Shown: positions 42,854 through 51,866, numbered from the stretch's first letter. The stretch is 64,000 nucleotides of DNA from Amycolatopsis anabasis (GCF_009765355.1 NZ_VTHK01000041.1:19475-83474); one strand, 5' to 3'. Program-made: numbers and translations. The notes: generated from the sequence alone by a model not told the origin.

Positions 42854-44404
42854 TCAGCTCCCCAGCTGCAGTTCGCCGACGGCCTTGGCCCGGATCCGGG
42901 TCGCGTTGCCCGGCAGGTAGGGGATCGGCACCTCGTCGAAGTCCACGATGTCCACTGTGGAGGGACTGGCCCCGGCCGCGACCGCGCGGTCCACCGCCTC
43001 CTGCTTGGCCTCGGCGATCACCGAATTCCGTTGCCCCGGCTCGATCGCGTACACCCGGTCCACCTCGCCGCCGATCTGCGCGATGGCCGCGCCGATCGCG
43101 TTCGCCACCGCGTAGTGCTCGGGGCGGTGCACCTCGCCGACCCCGGCCAGTTCGTCCGGCAGCAGGACCGAACCACCGCCGACGGCCACCACCGGCAGCG
43201 GTTCGGCCGAGGTCCGCATCCGGTCGACCGCGTCCGCCGCGTCGGCGGCGATCCGGTCCAGGGCGGCACGCACCAGATCCTTGTCCAGGTGGGCGACCCG
43301 GCCGGGGTCGCCGATCTCCGCGCGCCCGGCGGCCACCGCGATATCGGTGGCGGTGAGCGTGTCCCCGCCGAACACCAGCGCCTTCGAGGTCAGTTCGTAG
43401 CCGACCGAATCGGGCCCGACGGTGACCGCGGCCGCGTCCCCGCGCACCAGGCTGCCGCCGCCGATGCCCAGCGAGAGGACATCGGGCATCCGGAAGTTGG
43501 TGCGGATCCCGGCCACGCTGACGTCCGTGGTCGCCTCGCGCGGGAAACCCTGGTTCAGCACGCCGATGTCGCTGGTGGTGCCGCCCACGTCGACCACCGC
43601 GCAGGTGCTCAGCCCGGACAGCACGGCCGCGCCGCGCATCGAGTTGGTCGGCCCGGAGGCGAAGGTGGCGACCGGGTAGCGCCGGGCGAAGTCGACGTCC
43701 ATCAGCGTGCCGTCGTTCTGGCTCAGGTACAGCGGCGCGGTGATGCCCGCGCCGCGCACCGAGGCGGCGAGCCCGTCCACGATGCCGGCCGCCAGCTCGC
43801 GCAGCGCGGCGTTGATGATCGTCGCGTTCTCCCGTTCCAGCAGCCCGATCCGGCCGATCTCGTGGGACAGCGAGATCGCCGCACCGGGCAGTTCGGCGGC
43901 GACGATCTCCGCCGCGCGGGCCTCGAACTCCGCGTTCACCGGGGAGAACACCGAGGTGATCGCGACGCTGCGGACCCCGGCCTCGCCCATTTCCGCGGCG
44001 GCCTTGCGCAGTTCGGACTCGTCGAGTTCGGCGATGTGGCGGCCGTCGAACTCGTGCCCGCCGTGGCACAGGTAGCCGCGTCCGGCGATCGCGTCCACCA
44101 GGCGCGGCGGCCAGTCCACCATCGGCGGCAGCGACGCGCCCGCGGGCAGGCTGAGCCGGATCGCCGCGGTCGGGGCCAGGCGGCGCGCCTCGACCAGCGC
44201 GTTGATGAAATGCGTGGTGCCGATCATCACCGCCCGCACCCCGGCCGGGTCGAACGCGTGCTGGGCCTGCAGGCCGTCCACGGCGGCCACGATCCCGGAG
44301 GTGACGTCGGCGGTGGTGCTCGTCTTGATCGCGGCGAGCACCCGCTCCCCGTCCAGCAGGACGGCGTCGGTGTTCGTGCCGCCGACGTCGATTCCGATAC
44401 GCAC
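42854..44404 (-). CDS. hydantoinase/oxoprolinase family protein (HyuA-like)
   Basis: This 516-residue protein has the actin-like ATP-binding fold of HyuA. The phosphate-1 loop is GIDVGGTNTDAVLL at the N-terminus; FASGPTNSMRGAAVL and VVDVGGTTSDIGVL lie in the middle and VVAVGGGSVLLP near the end. It couples ATP hydrolysis to opening of a five-membered cyclic amide (hydantoin, 5-oxoproline or relative). It is shorter than full HyuA/oxoprolinases (about 650-700 residues) because it lacks the C-terminal extension. This is the form found with DUF917 partners. It follows the NCS1 permease by 30 nt. Confidence 0.88.
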   Translation of the reverse strand: MRIGIDVGGTNTDAVLLDGERVLAAIKTSTTADVTSGIVAAVDGLQAQHAFDPAGVRAVMIGTTHFINALVEARRLAPTAAIRLSLPAGASLPPMVDWPPRLVDAIAGRGYLCHGGHEFDGRHIAELDESELRKAAAEMGEAGVRSVAITSVFSPVNAEFEARAAEIVAAELPGAAISLSHEIGRIGLLERENATIINAALRELAAGIVDGLAASVRGAGITAPLYLSQNDGTLMDVDFARRYPVATFASGPTNSMRGAAVLSGLSTCAVVDVGGTTSDIGVLNQGFPREATTDVSVAGIRTNFRMPDVLSLGIGGGSLVRGDAAAVTVGPDSVGYELTSKALVFGGDTLTATDIAVAAGRAEIGDPGRVAHLDKDLVRAALDRIAADAADAVDRMRTSAEPLPVVAVGGGSVLLPDELAGVGEVHRPEHYAVANAIGAAIAQIGGEVDRVYAIEPGQRNSVIAEAKQEAVDRAVAAGASPSTVDIVDFDEVPIPYLPGNATRIRAKAVGELQLGS

Positions 44405-44434
44405 TTCGCTGTTTCTCCTTGTTCTCGAACGGTT

Positions 44435-45757
44435 TTATGCCTTTGCGGGCAGGGCGTCGGCGGTGCGGCTGGCCCCGGTCCCGCGGACCAGGCCGAGCTT
44501 CCCGGCGACCACGTAGAGCACGAACGCGACCACGAGCGAGTTGATGCTCGCCAGCCCGACCTCGACGAACTCGCCGACCAGCGCGGCGGCCACCCAGATC
44601 ACCAGGGTCGCCGGAACCCAGTTCGGGGCGTCCTCCGGCACCGCACCGGCGGCCCGGGCGGTGTCCAGTTGCCCGCGCCAGCGGCGCACCACGAAGTACT
44701 CGGCGACCATGATCCCGGCGATCGGCGGGAAGGCCACGCCGAGCGTGGTCAGGAACTCGGTGAACTTGCCGAGGATGCCCGCCGCGGCGAGCACGCTGCC
44801 GACGATCCCGAGCAGCGCGGTCGCCACCCCGCGGTGGAGGCGCTTGCCGAACACCGTGCCGACGAAGTTCACCAGGCCCAGCCCGGAGGAGTAGAGGTTC
44901 CAGTCGTTGATCTTGAGCGTGCCGGCGACGACCACCAGGATGCCGACCCAGCCGACCGACGAGGTGACGATCGTGGTGATGTCCGCCGACCGCACCGCGT
45001 GGGCGAGCAGCACCCCGGCCAGGCCGATCACGTACTCGCCGAGGGTGATGCCGAGCAGGGTCTGCTTGACGACGTCACCGACCGAGCGGTTGAACCGGGT
45101 CATGTCCGGGGTGATCACCGCGCCCACGATGAATCCGCCCGCGACCAGCGTGGTGCCCTCCAACAGGGTCAGTTGCGGACCCGGGGGCGCCGAGGACACC
45201 AGCGCGCCGAGATCGTGCCGGGAGAGTTCGGTGACGATCGACCACCCGACCAGGATCAGGAACGCGGGGACGGTCAGGTAGGCGGTCCAGGCCATCGAAT
45301 GGAAGCCGCGGAGCACGATCGCGGTGACGACCAGCCCGAACAGCAACGCCCAGGTCCATTCCGGGAGCCCGCCGACCAGCGCGGACAGGCCCCGCGCGGA
45401 TACCGCGGACTGGATGCCGAACCAGCCGACCAGGCTGATCCCGATGGCCAGCCCGATCAGCGCCGAACCGCCGCGGCCGAAACCGGTCCAGCGGGCCAGC
45501 ATCGAGGTGGACAGCCCCTCGCGGACGCCGATCACCCCGACGAAGATCGCGACGATCTCCAGCACCACCGCGCCGAGGGTGAGCGCTCCGAGCGCCTGCC
45601 AGAAGCCCATGCCGAAGCCGAGCGTGGCGCCGAGCAGGAACTGGCTCAACGCGGACACCTGGCCGAATCGCTGGATCGCGACCGACCACCAGGAGTAGCG
45701 GGCGCGCATCGGCACCCTGGTCAACGCGTAGTCGTCGACACCGACGGACGAGGCCAT
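44435..45757 (-). CDS. NCS1-family (cytosine/purine/hydantoin) permease
   Basis: The 440-residue protein has about twelve helices and the NCS1 features: VPMRARYSWWSVAIQRFGQ before helix 1, GFWQALGALTLGAVVLEIVAIFVG, ITPDMTRFNRSVGDV on the intracellular side and PPIAGIMVAEYFVVRRWRG near the end. It imports nucleobases, hydantoins or similar rings with sodium or protons. The ATG at 45757 follows TAAGGAGG at ideal spacing. As first gene of the operon it defines the likely substrate class for the hydantoinase and DUF917 enzymes behind it. The operon promoter lies in 45758-45850. Confidence 0.9.
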   Translation of the reverse strand: MASSVGVDDYALTRVPMRARYSWWSVAIQRFGQVSALSQFLLGATLGFGMGFWQALGALTLGAVVLEIVAIFVGVIGVREGLSTSMLARWTGFGRGGSALIGLAIGISLVGWFGIQSAVSARGLSALVGGLPEWTWALLFGLVVTAIVLRGFHSMAWTAYLTVPAFLILVGWSIVTELSRHDLGALVSSAPPGPQLTLLEGTTLVAGGFIVGAVITPDMTRFNRSVGDVVKQTLLGITLGEYVIGLAGVLLAHAVRSADITTIVTSSVGWVGILVVVAGTLKINDWNLYSSGLGLVNFVGTVFGKRLHRGVATALLGIVGSVLAAAGILGKFTEFLTTLGVAFPPIAGIMVAEYFVVRRWRGQLDTARAAGAVPEDAPNWVPATLVIWVAAALVGEFVEVGLASINSLVVAFVLYVVAGKLGLVRGTGASRTADALPAKA

Positions 45758-46449
45758 GCCGACCTCCTTAGCTGTGCGAGCCGTGCGGAAGGAGTGGTTG
45801 GCCTGCAACCGTAGATACCGGTCCCGTGCCCGTCAGTGTGGAAAGTGCACAGCGGCACCTCGGCGAAAGTGAACTACGCACAGTCGGGGAAGCGCTGATC
45901 TGGGGCCGCAGGTGCAGCTGAAATGGAAAGCGGGCACCCGCGCCAACAGGTACCCGCTAGCCATCCGAGCACACGTCCGGACCCAACCGGAAGGCGACGA
46001 TGGATGGGGAACGTTCTCACCGAGGAGAGCGTCCGCCTTCCACGCTAAGGCTCCCGGTCGTCCCGCGGCCAGGCGGGTGGGACGTCCTGGACGCCCGGAA
46101 TTCCGTCCTGGACGCGTCGAACCGCTCCTCGCGGGCGCCGACGGCAGGTTTGGGCACGTCGAGAAACACATCCCAGGCGGTGCTTGTGACGCAGATCACT
46201 GCGAATCTCCGAAGCGTGCGCGTCCCAGACCCGTCCTGGACGCCGGCCGCGCGCGGCAGGTCAGTGCGCTGGGCGCGGCGCCGGGCCATGATGGAGGGGT
46301 CGATTTCGTCACTGTCGGTCCCGGGTTCGTTACCCCCGCCTGGCGGCGCCAAACGCCCGGTGTGGTGCCCGGTTCGGCACGACGTGGTCGGTGCTGTCCG
46401 GACCCAACCTGGAGACCTTCGTGCCTGCCGCGGGGGAGTGGAGTGTGCG
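45758..46449. other. 692-bp intergenic region with a Crp-like site
   Basis: This divergent region between the NCS1 operon and the 46450 operon has no convincing gene. The frame of the 46450 gene stays open far upstream, but codon use before 46450 looks non-coding. It contains three copies of GTCCTGGACGC (46084, 46105 and 46233 regions) and a Crp-like dyad at 46185-46200. The remainder shows nothing I can name. Confidence 0.5.
46185..46200. promoter_or_regulatory. candidate Crp/GlxR-type binding site
   Basis: TGTGACGCAGATCACT matches the TGTGA-N6-TCACA consensus of cAMP-receptor proteins with one mismatch. It lies 250 bp before the 46450 gene and 430 bp before the NCS1 operon start, so the controlled promoter is uncertain. 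Confidence 0.5.
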
Positions 46450-46707
46450 ATGAACGCGATGACGATGCTGTGGAAGCCGCGGGCGGTTCCCTGCTCGCAG
46501 ACGGCTGGGGAACAGGTGCGCGCGGTGGCGCAGCTGTCCGTGCTGCTGGTGTTCGTCCTGGTGATGCTGCAGCGCGGCTACGACCCGCAGACCTGCGTGG
46601 CCACGGCCACCGCCGTCGCGGTGCTCGCCGCGTGGAGCGGGACGGTCAAGCCCGCCACGGTCGGACGGCGTCTGCCGGTGCTCGGCGAGTGGGGCGGTGC
46701 GCGATGA
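46450..46707 (+). CDS. small membrane protein, unrecognised
   Basis: This 85-residue protein has one or two hydrophobic helices (VAQLSVLLVFVLVMLQ; CVATATAVAVLAAW) between basic ends. I do not recognise a family. The ATG at 46450 has GGAG/TGGAG upstream. Its TGA overlaps the ATG of the next gene by 4 nt. Together with the HTH-membrane protein and the Sel1 protein it forms a three-gene unit, perhaps a membrane-linked regulatory set. Confidence 0.65.
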   Translation: MNAMTMLWKPRAVPCSQTAGEQVRAVAQLSVLLVFVLVMLQRGYDPQTCVATATAVAVLAAWSGTVKPATVGRRLPVLGEWGGAR

Positions 46708-47576
46708 CGGTCCCGCAGACGAACCCGCCGGCCGGACCGCCGAGGGCCAAATTGCGTTTGGTGGAGAACAAGCCCACGCGCGCGCAGGGCGAACAGTCCC
46801 CGGCGTCGTTCCGGGCGGAGGAGGCGGAGACGGCCAAGGAGTTCTGCGGGCTGCTGGACGAGCTGCGCCAGTGGGTCGGAATCTCCTTCATGACCGTGCA
46901 GGGGCTGACCGGGAAGAAGATCTCCAAATCGCGGGCGCACCAGCTGGTGCACGCCGATCAACTGCCCAGCCCGGACGATCTCGTCCTCTTTCTCGAGGCG
47001 TGCAACGTCACGACCGAAGAAGCCGACCGGTGGCGGCGCGGCGCGAGCCGGATCAAGAACGGCGCTCCGCGTGACACCGTCTTCGAGAAACCGCGACCGG
47101 CACCACGCCCGCGCTCGCCGATGCCGCCGCCCGAGGCCGGACTGCCGCCCGGGGAACCGGCCTTCCAGCCTCTTCACTCCGGCGTCGGCGCGGCACCCTG
47201 GGGCACGACCGCACCCGCGCCCACGCCAGCGCCACCACCGATCGACTATTCCCAGGCGGCGATGTCGTTTCCGCCCGCGGTGAAGGGGCCGATGACGGTC
47301 AGCGTTCGGGCGCTGCTGATCCTCACCGCGGTGGTGCTGCTGCTCACCGGCGCCACCGCGGGGCTGTGGCTGCTGCGGGTCCCCACCGAACTGATCCTGG
47401 CGGTGATCGCGGGAGTCGTGGTCTGCGTCTCGTCCTGGCTGATGGCGTTGCGCTGGCGATGGCAGGCGGGCCTGGACCGGGAGCACCGCCGCCCGTCGTT
47501 CCTCGTCGAACCGGATCCCGATGCTGTCTTCGGGGATTCCGATCTCCAGGCCACACCACCGACCATCGGCCTGTAG
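46704..47576 (+). CDS. HTH-like domain protein with proline-rich linker and two membrane helices
   Basis: The 290-residue protein has an N-terminal all-helical segment (about 35-115: EFCGLLDELRQWVGISFMT... SKSRAHQLVHADQLPSPDDLVLFLEACNV in two blocks). This resembles the XRE-type HTH of actinobacterial 'helix-turn-helix' membrane proteins. A Pro-rich linker (about 125-185) and two membrane helices (about 195-245) follow, with a short polar tail. The plan suggests a DNA-binding-fold domain held at the membrane, more likely for protein contact. It overlaps the preceding gene by 4 nt, and the Sel1 gene follows after 6 nt. Confidence 0.65.
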   Translation: MTVPQTNPPAGPPRAKLRLVENKPTRAQGEQSPASFRAEEAETAKEFCGLLDELRQWVGISFMTVQGLTGKKISKSRAHQLVHADQLPSPDDLVLFLEACNVTTEEADRWRRGASRIKNGAPRDTVFEKPRPAPRPRSPMPPPEAGLPPGEPAFQPLHSGVGAAPWGTTAPAPTPAPPPIDYSQAAMSFPPAVKGPMTVSVRALLILTAVVLLLTGATAGLWLLRVPTELILAVIAGVVVCVSSWLMALRWRWQAGLDREHRRPSFLVEPDPDAVFGDSDLQATPPTIGL

Positions 47577-47582
47577 CGCGCC

Positions 47583-48353
47583 ATGGCCCGGCGACTGCGC
47601 ATCCTGCCCTGGCGCCGCGGGCAGACCACGGTCGAGCCGCCCGCCCCCAGCCTGTGGGACGAGTTCCTCAGCCGCCCGCCCGAACCCGATGACGACGAAA
47701 CCCGCTGGCGCGCGGAGGCCGCCGACGGCGACGCCGACGCCATGTTCGCCCTCTCCCGGCTGCTCGAGGGCGACGGCCGCGACGCCGAGGCCGCGGACTG
47801 GTGTCATCAGGCCGCCATGGCCGGACATCCGGCGGCCATGGCGGCCCAGGCGCACCTGCACGACCAGCGCGGCGCGAGCGGCGAAGCCCGGTTCTGGTGG
47901 CGGCAGGCCGCCGAGCAAGGCGACACCCACGCGATGTACTCCCTCGCCCTCCTGCTCGAACACGGCGGGGAGAAAGGCGAAGCCGAACACTGGTACCAGG
48001 CCGCCGCGCGCCAGGACCACGTCCTGGCCCAGGCCCAGCTCGCGTACCTGCTGCACCAGCGCGGCGCCGACCAGGAGGCGAACCACTGGTGGCAGCGCGC
48101 CGCCGAGCACGGTCACGTCAGCGCCCTGTACAACCTCGGCTGCCAAGCCGCGATCGCCGGTCATACCCGCGACGCCGAGACCTGGTGGCAGCGCGCCGCC
48201 GAACTCGACCACGTCGACTCCATGATCTGCCTCGCGCGGCTGCTGGACAGCGAACAGGACGCGCGGGCCGGGCACTGGTGGCACCGCGCAGCCGCCGAAG
48301 ACCACCCCGTCGCGGCTACTGGATCTGGCTGGGCGCGCCGGTCGCGGGGGTGA
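47583..48353 (+). CDS. Sel1/TPR-like repeat protein
   Basis: This 256-residue protein is built of about six Sel1-like repeats of 35-36 residues with the phrase A.(W/Y)(W/C)..AA..G...A(M/L)..LA..L. Examples are EARFWWRQAAEQGDTHAMYSL and EAEHWYQAAARQDHVLAQAQL (each shown separately). Such proteins scaffold complexes. A basic N-terminus (RRLRILPWRR) may touch membrane or nucleic acid. There is no signal peptide. It ends immediately next to the stop of the convergent PLP-fold gene (48353/48354), leaving no room for a terminator. Confidence 0.8.
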   Translation: MARRLRILPWRRGQTTVEPPAPSLWDEFLSRPPEPDDDETRWRAEAADGDADAMFALSRLLEGDGRDAEAADWCHQAAMAGHPAAMAAQAHLHDQRGASGEARFWWRQAAEQGDTHAMYSLALLLEHGGEKGEAEHWYQAAARQDHVLAQAQLAYLLHQRGADQEANHWWQRAAEHGHVSALYNLGCQAAIAGHTRDAETWWQRAAELDHVDSMICLARLLDSEQDARAGHWWHRAAAEDHPVAATGSGWARRSRG

Positions 48354-49598
48354 CTAGCCCTCCAGTTTCTGCTTCTCCGGGAGGAGGTGGCGCCACTTGT
48401 CGAGCTCGTCCCCGCGCGCGGTGATCAGGTGCGCCGATCCGGCGGCGTCCACCAGCACCTCCGCCGCCGACTGGACGTTCATGAACTCCATGTGCTGCGT
48501 CGCGCAGTACGCCCCGACGTCGAGTATCACGAGGTGACTCCGCGAGTCGACGCCGTCGGGCACCCAGTACTGGCCGGGCAGGATGTAGTCGTGCCGCAGG
48601 ACGCTGCGTCCGCGCAGTTCGGCGTGGACGCCGGAGGCGTTCGCCGGCTGGATTTCCGCCATGGACGCGTCCAGGAACACCACGTTGTGCCGCCGGTTCC
48701 GGAACTGGGCCGACGGCATGAGCATCCGCGATCCGTCGGTCACGACCAGGTTGGTGACCGGGTTCGTGATGACGTCGCGTTTCACCTTCAGCAGGAGCGC
48801 CCCGGTGTCGGCCAGCACATCGCGTGCCGGTTCGAAGAGGAACTTGACCCGGTCGGGCACGCCCATCCGGTCCGCGGTCTTGCGGAGCGCCGTGAAGTAC
48901 CGGTTCCAGTCGAAGTGCTTCTCCGACTCGTCCCACTCCTCGTAGACGAATCCGTATCCGCCCGCGAAGTTGATGGCGCGGGCGGTGGGGAAGTAGGTCT
49001 GGAAGATCGAGAAGAGGTTCTCGATGATGCCGATCATTTCCTGGGGCGAATGTTCGCTTCCGCAGTACGCCTCGAAGCAGTCCAGCTCCCGCCCGTGTTC
49101 GGCCAGCATATCGGCCAGGGCGGCCAGCTCGTCGTACTTGATTCCCGGCTTTCGCGAGCCGAGGCTGTCTATTCGAACGCTGACCGAAGGAGCGCCGCTG
49201 CGCAGCTGGTAGCGGACTTCGTCCAGGCTCGACAGGAATGTCGGCAAACCGGTCCGGGTCCAGAAGTCGATCTCGTCATCGGAAACGTGCCCGGGGGATA
49301 CGATGAACTTGTCGAATCCGAATTGCCGGAGGATCCGGTATTCGCCGGGCAGTTGCAGCAGCACCCCCGCGGCCACGTCTTGCAGCGCCCTCAGGACATG
49401 CGGGTTGGAATTGGGGAAGAAGGGGATGTACAACTCGACTCGGTCGTCGAGTCCGGCGGCCGTGGCCGCTTCCTTGATACGCTCGATGTTCTTCAACAAC
49501 TGCGCTTCGCTGTAAATGAACAGCGGAGTACCCGCGCATTCGCTGATCAGTCGCAGATCGATTCGGCTGACCCACGAATGGCAAAAACTGCTGGCCAT
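48354..49598 (-). CDS. PLP-dependent decarboxylase-fold (type III) protein lacking the PLP lysine
   Basis: This 414-residue protein has the alanine racemase/LysA-like barrel plus beta-domain: TPLFIYSEAQLLKNI at the N-terminus, the GGYGF glycine loop (INFAGGYGF), FEPARDVLAD in the place of EPGR, and a late DVGAYC segment. The strand that should read YAxKAN, with the PLP-binding Lys, is LYIPFFPNSNPHVLRAL (residues 56-72). The Lys is replaced by Phe and an extra residue is present. The Cys of the LysA CES-D motif is also not in place. It may bind ligand without decarboxylation or be a repurposed enzyme. It is upstream-adjacent to the MHS transporter gene (81 nt) and probably part of the same cluster. 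Confidence 0.72.
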   Translation of the reverse strand: MASSFCHSWVSRIDLRLISECAGTPLFIYSEAQLLKNIERIKEAATAAGLDDRVELYIPFFPNSNPHVLRALQDVAAGVLLQLPGEYRILRQFGFDKFIVSPGHVSDDEIDFWTRTGLPTFLSSLDEVRYQLRSGAPSVSVRIDSLGSRKPGIKYDELAALADMLAEHGRELDCFEAYCGSEHSPQEMIGIIENLFSIFQTYFPTARAINFAGGYGFVYEEWDESEKHFDWNRYFTALRKTADRMGVPDRVKFLFEPARDVLADTGALLLKVKRDVITNPVTNLVVTDGSRMLMPSAQFRNRRHNVVFLDASMAEIQPANASGVHAELRGRSVLRHDYILPGQYWVPDGVDSRSHLVILDVGAYCATQHMEFMNVQSAAEVLVDAAGSAHLITARGDELDKWRHLLPEKQKLEG

Positions 49599-49679
49599 CC
49601 AACGCCTCAGCTCGCTCGCTAACGGTTCGAGGCAGACCTTACCAGCGTTCCGCTCGTGGAACGCAAGACCGTCGTGCGA

Positions 49680-50984
49680 TCAACCCAGATAGCCCGGTTT
49701 CGCCTGGTGCCGGGAATGTGTTTCGGGCAGGGCGAATATGCAGGCCAGGCTGAGTGCCGCGGCCCCGGCGACGTAGATTCCGACCGCGGTGAGCCCGTAG
49801 CGGTCGGCCAGCCAGCTCGCCACGATGGGAGCGGCCGAGCCGCCGACGATCCCGCCGATGTTGTAGGCGAGCGCCGCCGCCGAGAGGCGGAAGCGGGCTT
49901 CGAACAGTTCGGGCAGGAACGCCCCCAGCGGCCCGTACACCCAGCCCATCACGGTCAAGCCCAGGGCGAGGGCGATCCAGGTCAGCCCGAGGTGGCCGGT
50001 GCCCATCGCCCACACCACGACGAACGCGGCCGGCACGCTCGCCCCGCATCCGGTCAGCAGCACGAACCGGCGGCCGTACCGGTCGCTCATCCGCCCGCCC
50101 AGCACGACCCCGAGGGCCATCCCGGTCAACGCGGCGATCACCAGGGGCAAGATCGTGTTGCGCTGGATGTGCAGGGTGCCCGTGCCGTACGAGAGCGCGA
50201 ACACGGTGCACAGGGTGAAAAGCACGTAACCGCTCACCGCGGCCCCCGCCGCGAGCAGGAGCCGGCCCGGCCGGTGGCGCACCATTTCGAGCAGGGGCGC
50301 GGAACTGCGCCGCTTCTCGCGAACCAGGGTGACGAACGCGGGCGTCTCGTTGATCCGCAACCGAACCCAGAGGCCGAGCACCACGAGCACCACGGAGGCC
50401 AGGAACGGCACCCGCCAACCCCAATCGCGGAACGACGCGTCGTCCATCACCACCGACAGCACCAGGAGCACTCCGCTGGAGCCCATGAATCCGACGCACG
50501 GGCCCAGTTGCGGGAAAGTGCCGTAGAAGCCGCGCCGGCCGGCCGGCGCGTGCTCCACCGCCACCAGGGCGGCGCCACCCCATTCGCCGCCGACGCCGAA
50601 CCCCTGGATCAGGCGGAACAGGACGAGCAGCAGCGGAGCGGTGATGCCCGCCGTCGCGTAGCTGGGCAGGAAGCCTATGGCCACCGTCGACAGGCCGGTG
50701 ATGAGCAGCGCCACGACCAGCACCGACTTGCGTCCCAGCCGATCGCCGAGGTGGCCGAACACCAGCGCGCCGAGGGGGCGCGCGATGAACGACGCCGACA
50801 CCGCGGCGAACGAGGCCAAGGTGCCGGCGAGCGGTGAAAGGGTCGGGAAGAACACCTTGTTCAGCACCAGTGCGGCGGCGGACGCGGAAAGGAAGAAGTC
50901 GTAATACTCGATCGCGGTCCCCGCGAAGGTGGCCATCGCGATCCGCTGCGGTGACATCTCCGGGGCGGGTCTCGTTCCGCTCAT
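49680..50984 (-). CDS. MFS transporter, metabolite:H+ symporter (MHS) family
   Basis: This 434-residue, twelve-helix protein has the MHS signatures ATFAGTAIEYYDFFLSA at helix 1, GHLGDRLGRKSVLV between helices 2 and 3, GFGVGGEWGGAALVAVEHAP and a long central loop. MHS members import organic acids, osmolytes or shikimate-like compounds. Its promoter is probably the TTGACA on the minus strand at 51297-51302 with a dyad in the spacer, about 310 bp upstream. It runs divergently from the XRE/IrrE pair, which is likely to control it. Confidence 0.88.
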   Translation of the reverse strand: MSGTRPAPEMSPQRIAMATFAGTAIEYYDFFLSASAAALVLNKVFFPTLSPLAGTLASFAAVSASFIARPLGALVFGHLGDRLGRKSVLVVALLITGLSTVAIGFLPSYATAGITAPLLLVLFRLIQGFGVGGEWGGAALVAVEHAPAGRRGFYGTFPQLGPCVGFMGSSGVLLVLSVVMDDASFRDWGWRVPFLASVVLVVLGLWVRLRINETPAFVTLVREKRRSSAPLLEMVRHRPGRLLLAAGAAVSGYVLFTLCTVFALSYGTGTLHIQRNTILPLVIAALTGMALGVVLGGRMSDRYGRRFVLLTGCGASVPAAFVVVWAMGTGHLGLTWIALALGLTVMGWVYGPLGAFLPELFEARFRLSAAALAYNIGGIVGGSAAPIVASWLADRYGLTAVGIYVAGAAALSLACIFALPETHSRHQAKPGYLG

Positions 50985-51389
50985 GTCCGCACGCTCGCCA
51001 TCTGCGCGAAGAGATCCCGGCCCGCCGGTTCGGATGGCTGGCGGCGGCACATCGCCGTTGCCGCCGTGCGAGGCCGATCTGGACGCCAGCAACGGGATGT
51101 GGGCCGCACTGCAGGTCTTCTCGAGCGGTGTCGCTCGGTCACACCCCCAGGGTGTCCGTGCGCCGTACGCTGGGAAAACCCATTTGTAAACATCGCCCAT
51201 CCATGAGGTAGCGGGCCATTATCGGACCTGTTGATCAACCCCGTACACGTCAGCGAATAGTTCGATTGTGACTCTACACTGAGGTGTACAAAGATTGTCA
51301 ACACGGGGGTCACCGAGATGGCCTATGCTTGAAGCTCCAGTTGCTGGCCGCTGGCGGGGATGCCGCGATCTCAGGCGGAGGGGTGAGTG
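50985..51389. promoter_or_regulatory. divergent regulatory region of MHS transporter and XRE genes
   Basis: This region has no gene. On the minus strand TTGACA (rc of 51297-51302) is followed 17 bp later by TGTAGAGT, a plausible -35/-10 pair. Inside the spacer sits the dyad TACAC-TGAG-GTGTA (51275-51288), well placed for repression by the neighbouring XRE protein. A second element, CGTACGCTGGGAAAA (51164-51178), recurs as CGTACGCTGAGAAAT at 56386 upstream of the TrpC operon. Confidence 0.5.
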
Positions 51390-51839
51390 ATGACGCCGGC
51401 AGAGTCGACCCGGTTGACCCGAGGGCTCGCTGCGAAGCTCGACAAGCTGATCAAGGGTGTGCAGGGACCCGGAGGTCGGCCAGGCGTGCACGTCCTGGCC
51501 CAGCAGATCCGGGACGCGACCGGTATCTCCATTTCCGGAACCTATTTGAATCAACTCGCCAGCGGTCGGCGGGACAATCCGACGGTGCGCCAGCTGGAAG
51601 CGCTGGCGACCTTCTTCGGGGTGGAGCCGTCGTACTTCCTGGACGAGGCGACGCCCGAGAACGGCGGGGATCGGCTGCGCCCCGACCTGGCCGCCGCCCT
51701 CCGCGATCGCGGAGTGGAAATGATCGCGCTCCGCGCGGACGGACTGTCGGCCGATAGCCAGCGGGCGATATTGAGCATGATCGACCAGGCTCGCCGGATC
51801 GAGCAGATCGATGTTTCCGATGATGACAAGAAGAACTAG
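51390..51839 (+). CDS. XRE-family transcriptional regulator
   Basis: This 149-residue protein has an N-terminal XRE HTH (HVLAQQIRDATGISISGTYLNQLASGRRDNPTVRQLEALATFFGV region, about 30-75) and a helical C-terminal part that may dimerise or bind the partner. FFGVEPSYFLDE after the HTH is typical of actinobacterial XRE proteins paired with ImmA/IrrE peptidases. The ATG at 51390 has GGAGGGG upstream; an in-frame GTG lies just before. The IrrE-type gene follows after 27 nt. It probably represses the MHS gene and its own promoter and may be inactivated by its partner. Confidence 0.87.
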   Translation: MTPAESTRLTRGLAAKLDKLIKGVQGPGGRPGVHVLAQQIRDATGISISGTYLNQLASGRRDNPTVRQLEALATFFGVEPSYFLDEATPENGGDRLRPDLAAALRDRGVEMIALRADGLSADSQRAILSMIDQARRIEQIDVSDDDKKN

Positions 51840-51866
51840 ACGCCGCGGAGGGGTGAATCTCCGGAA

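Noticed and set aside
41858..45814. A very long open plus-strand frame (over 1300 codons) across the DUF917/hydantoinase operon
   Set aside because: It is the antisense of well-supported minus-strand genes. Its composition (Arg/Gly/His/Gln-rich, no domain) is the usual shadow of GC-rich codons.
46000..46449. N-terminal extension of the 46450 protein, or a separate small gene, in the 692-bp gap
   Set aside because: The open frame has no ribosome site, no domain and non-coding composition; the ATG at 46450 has a good GGAG site.
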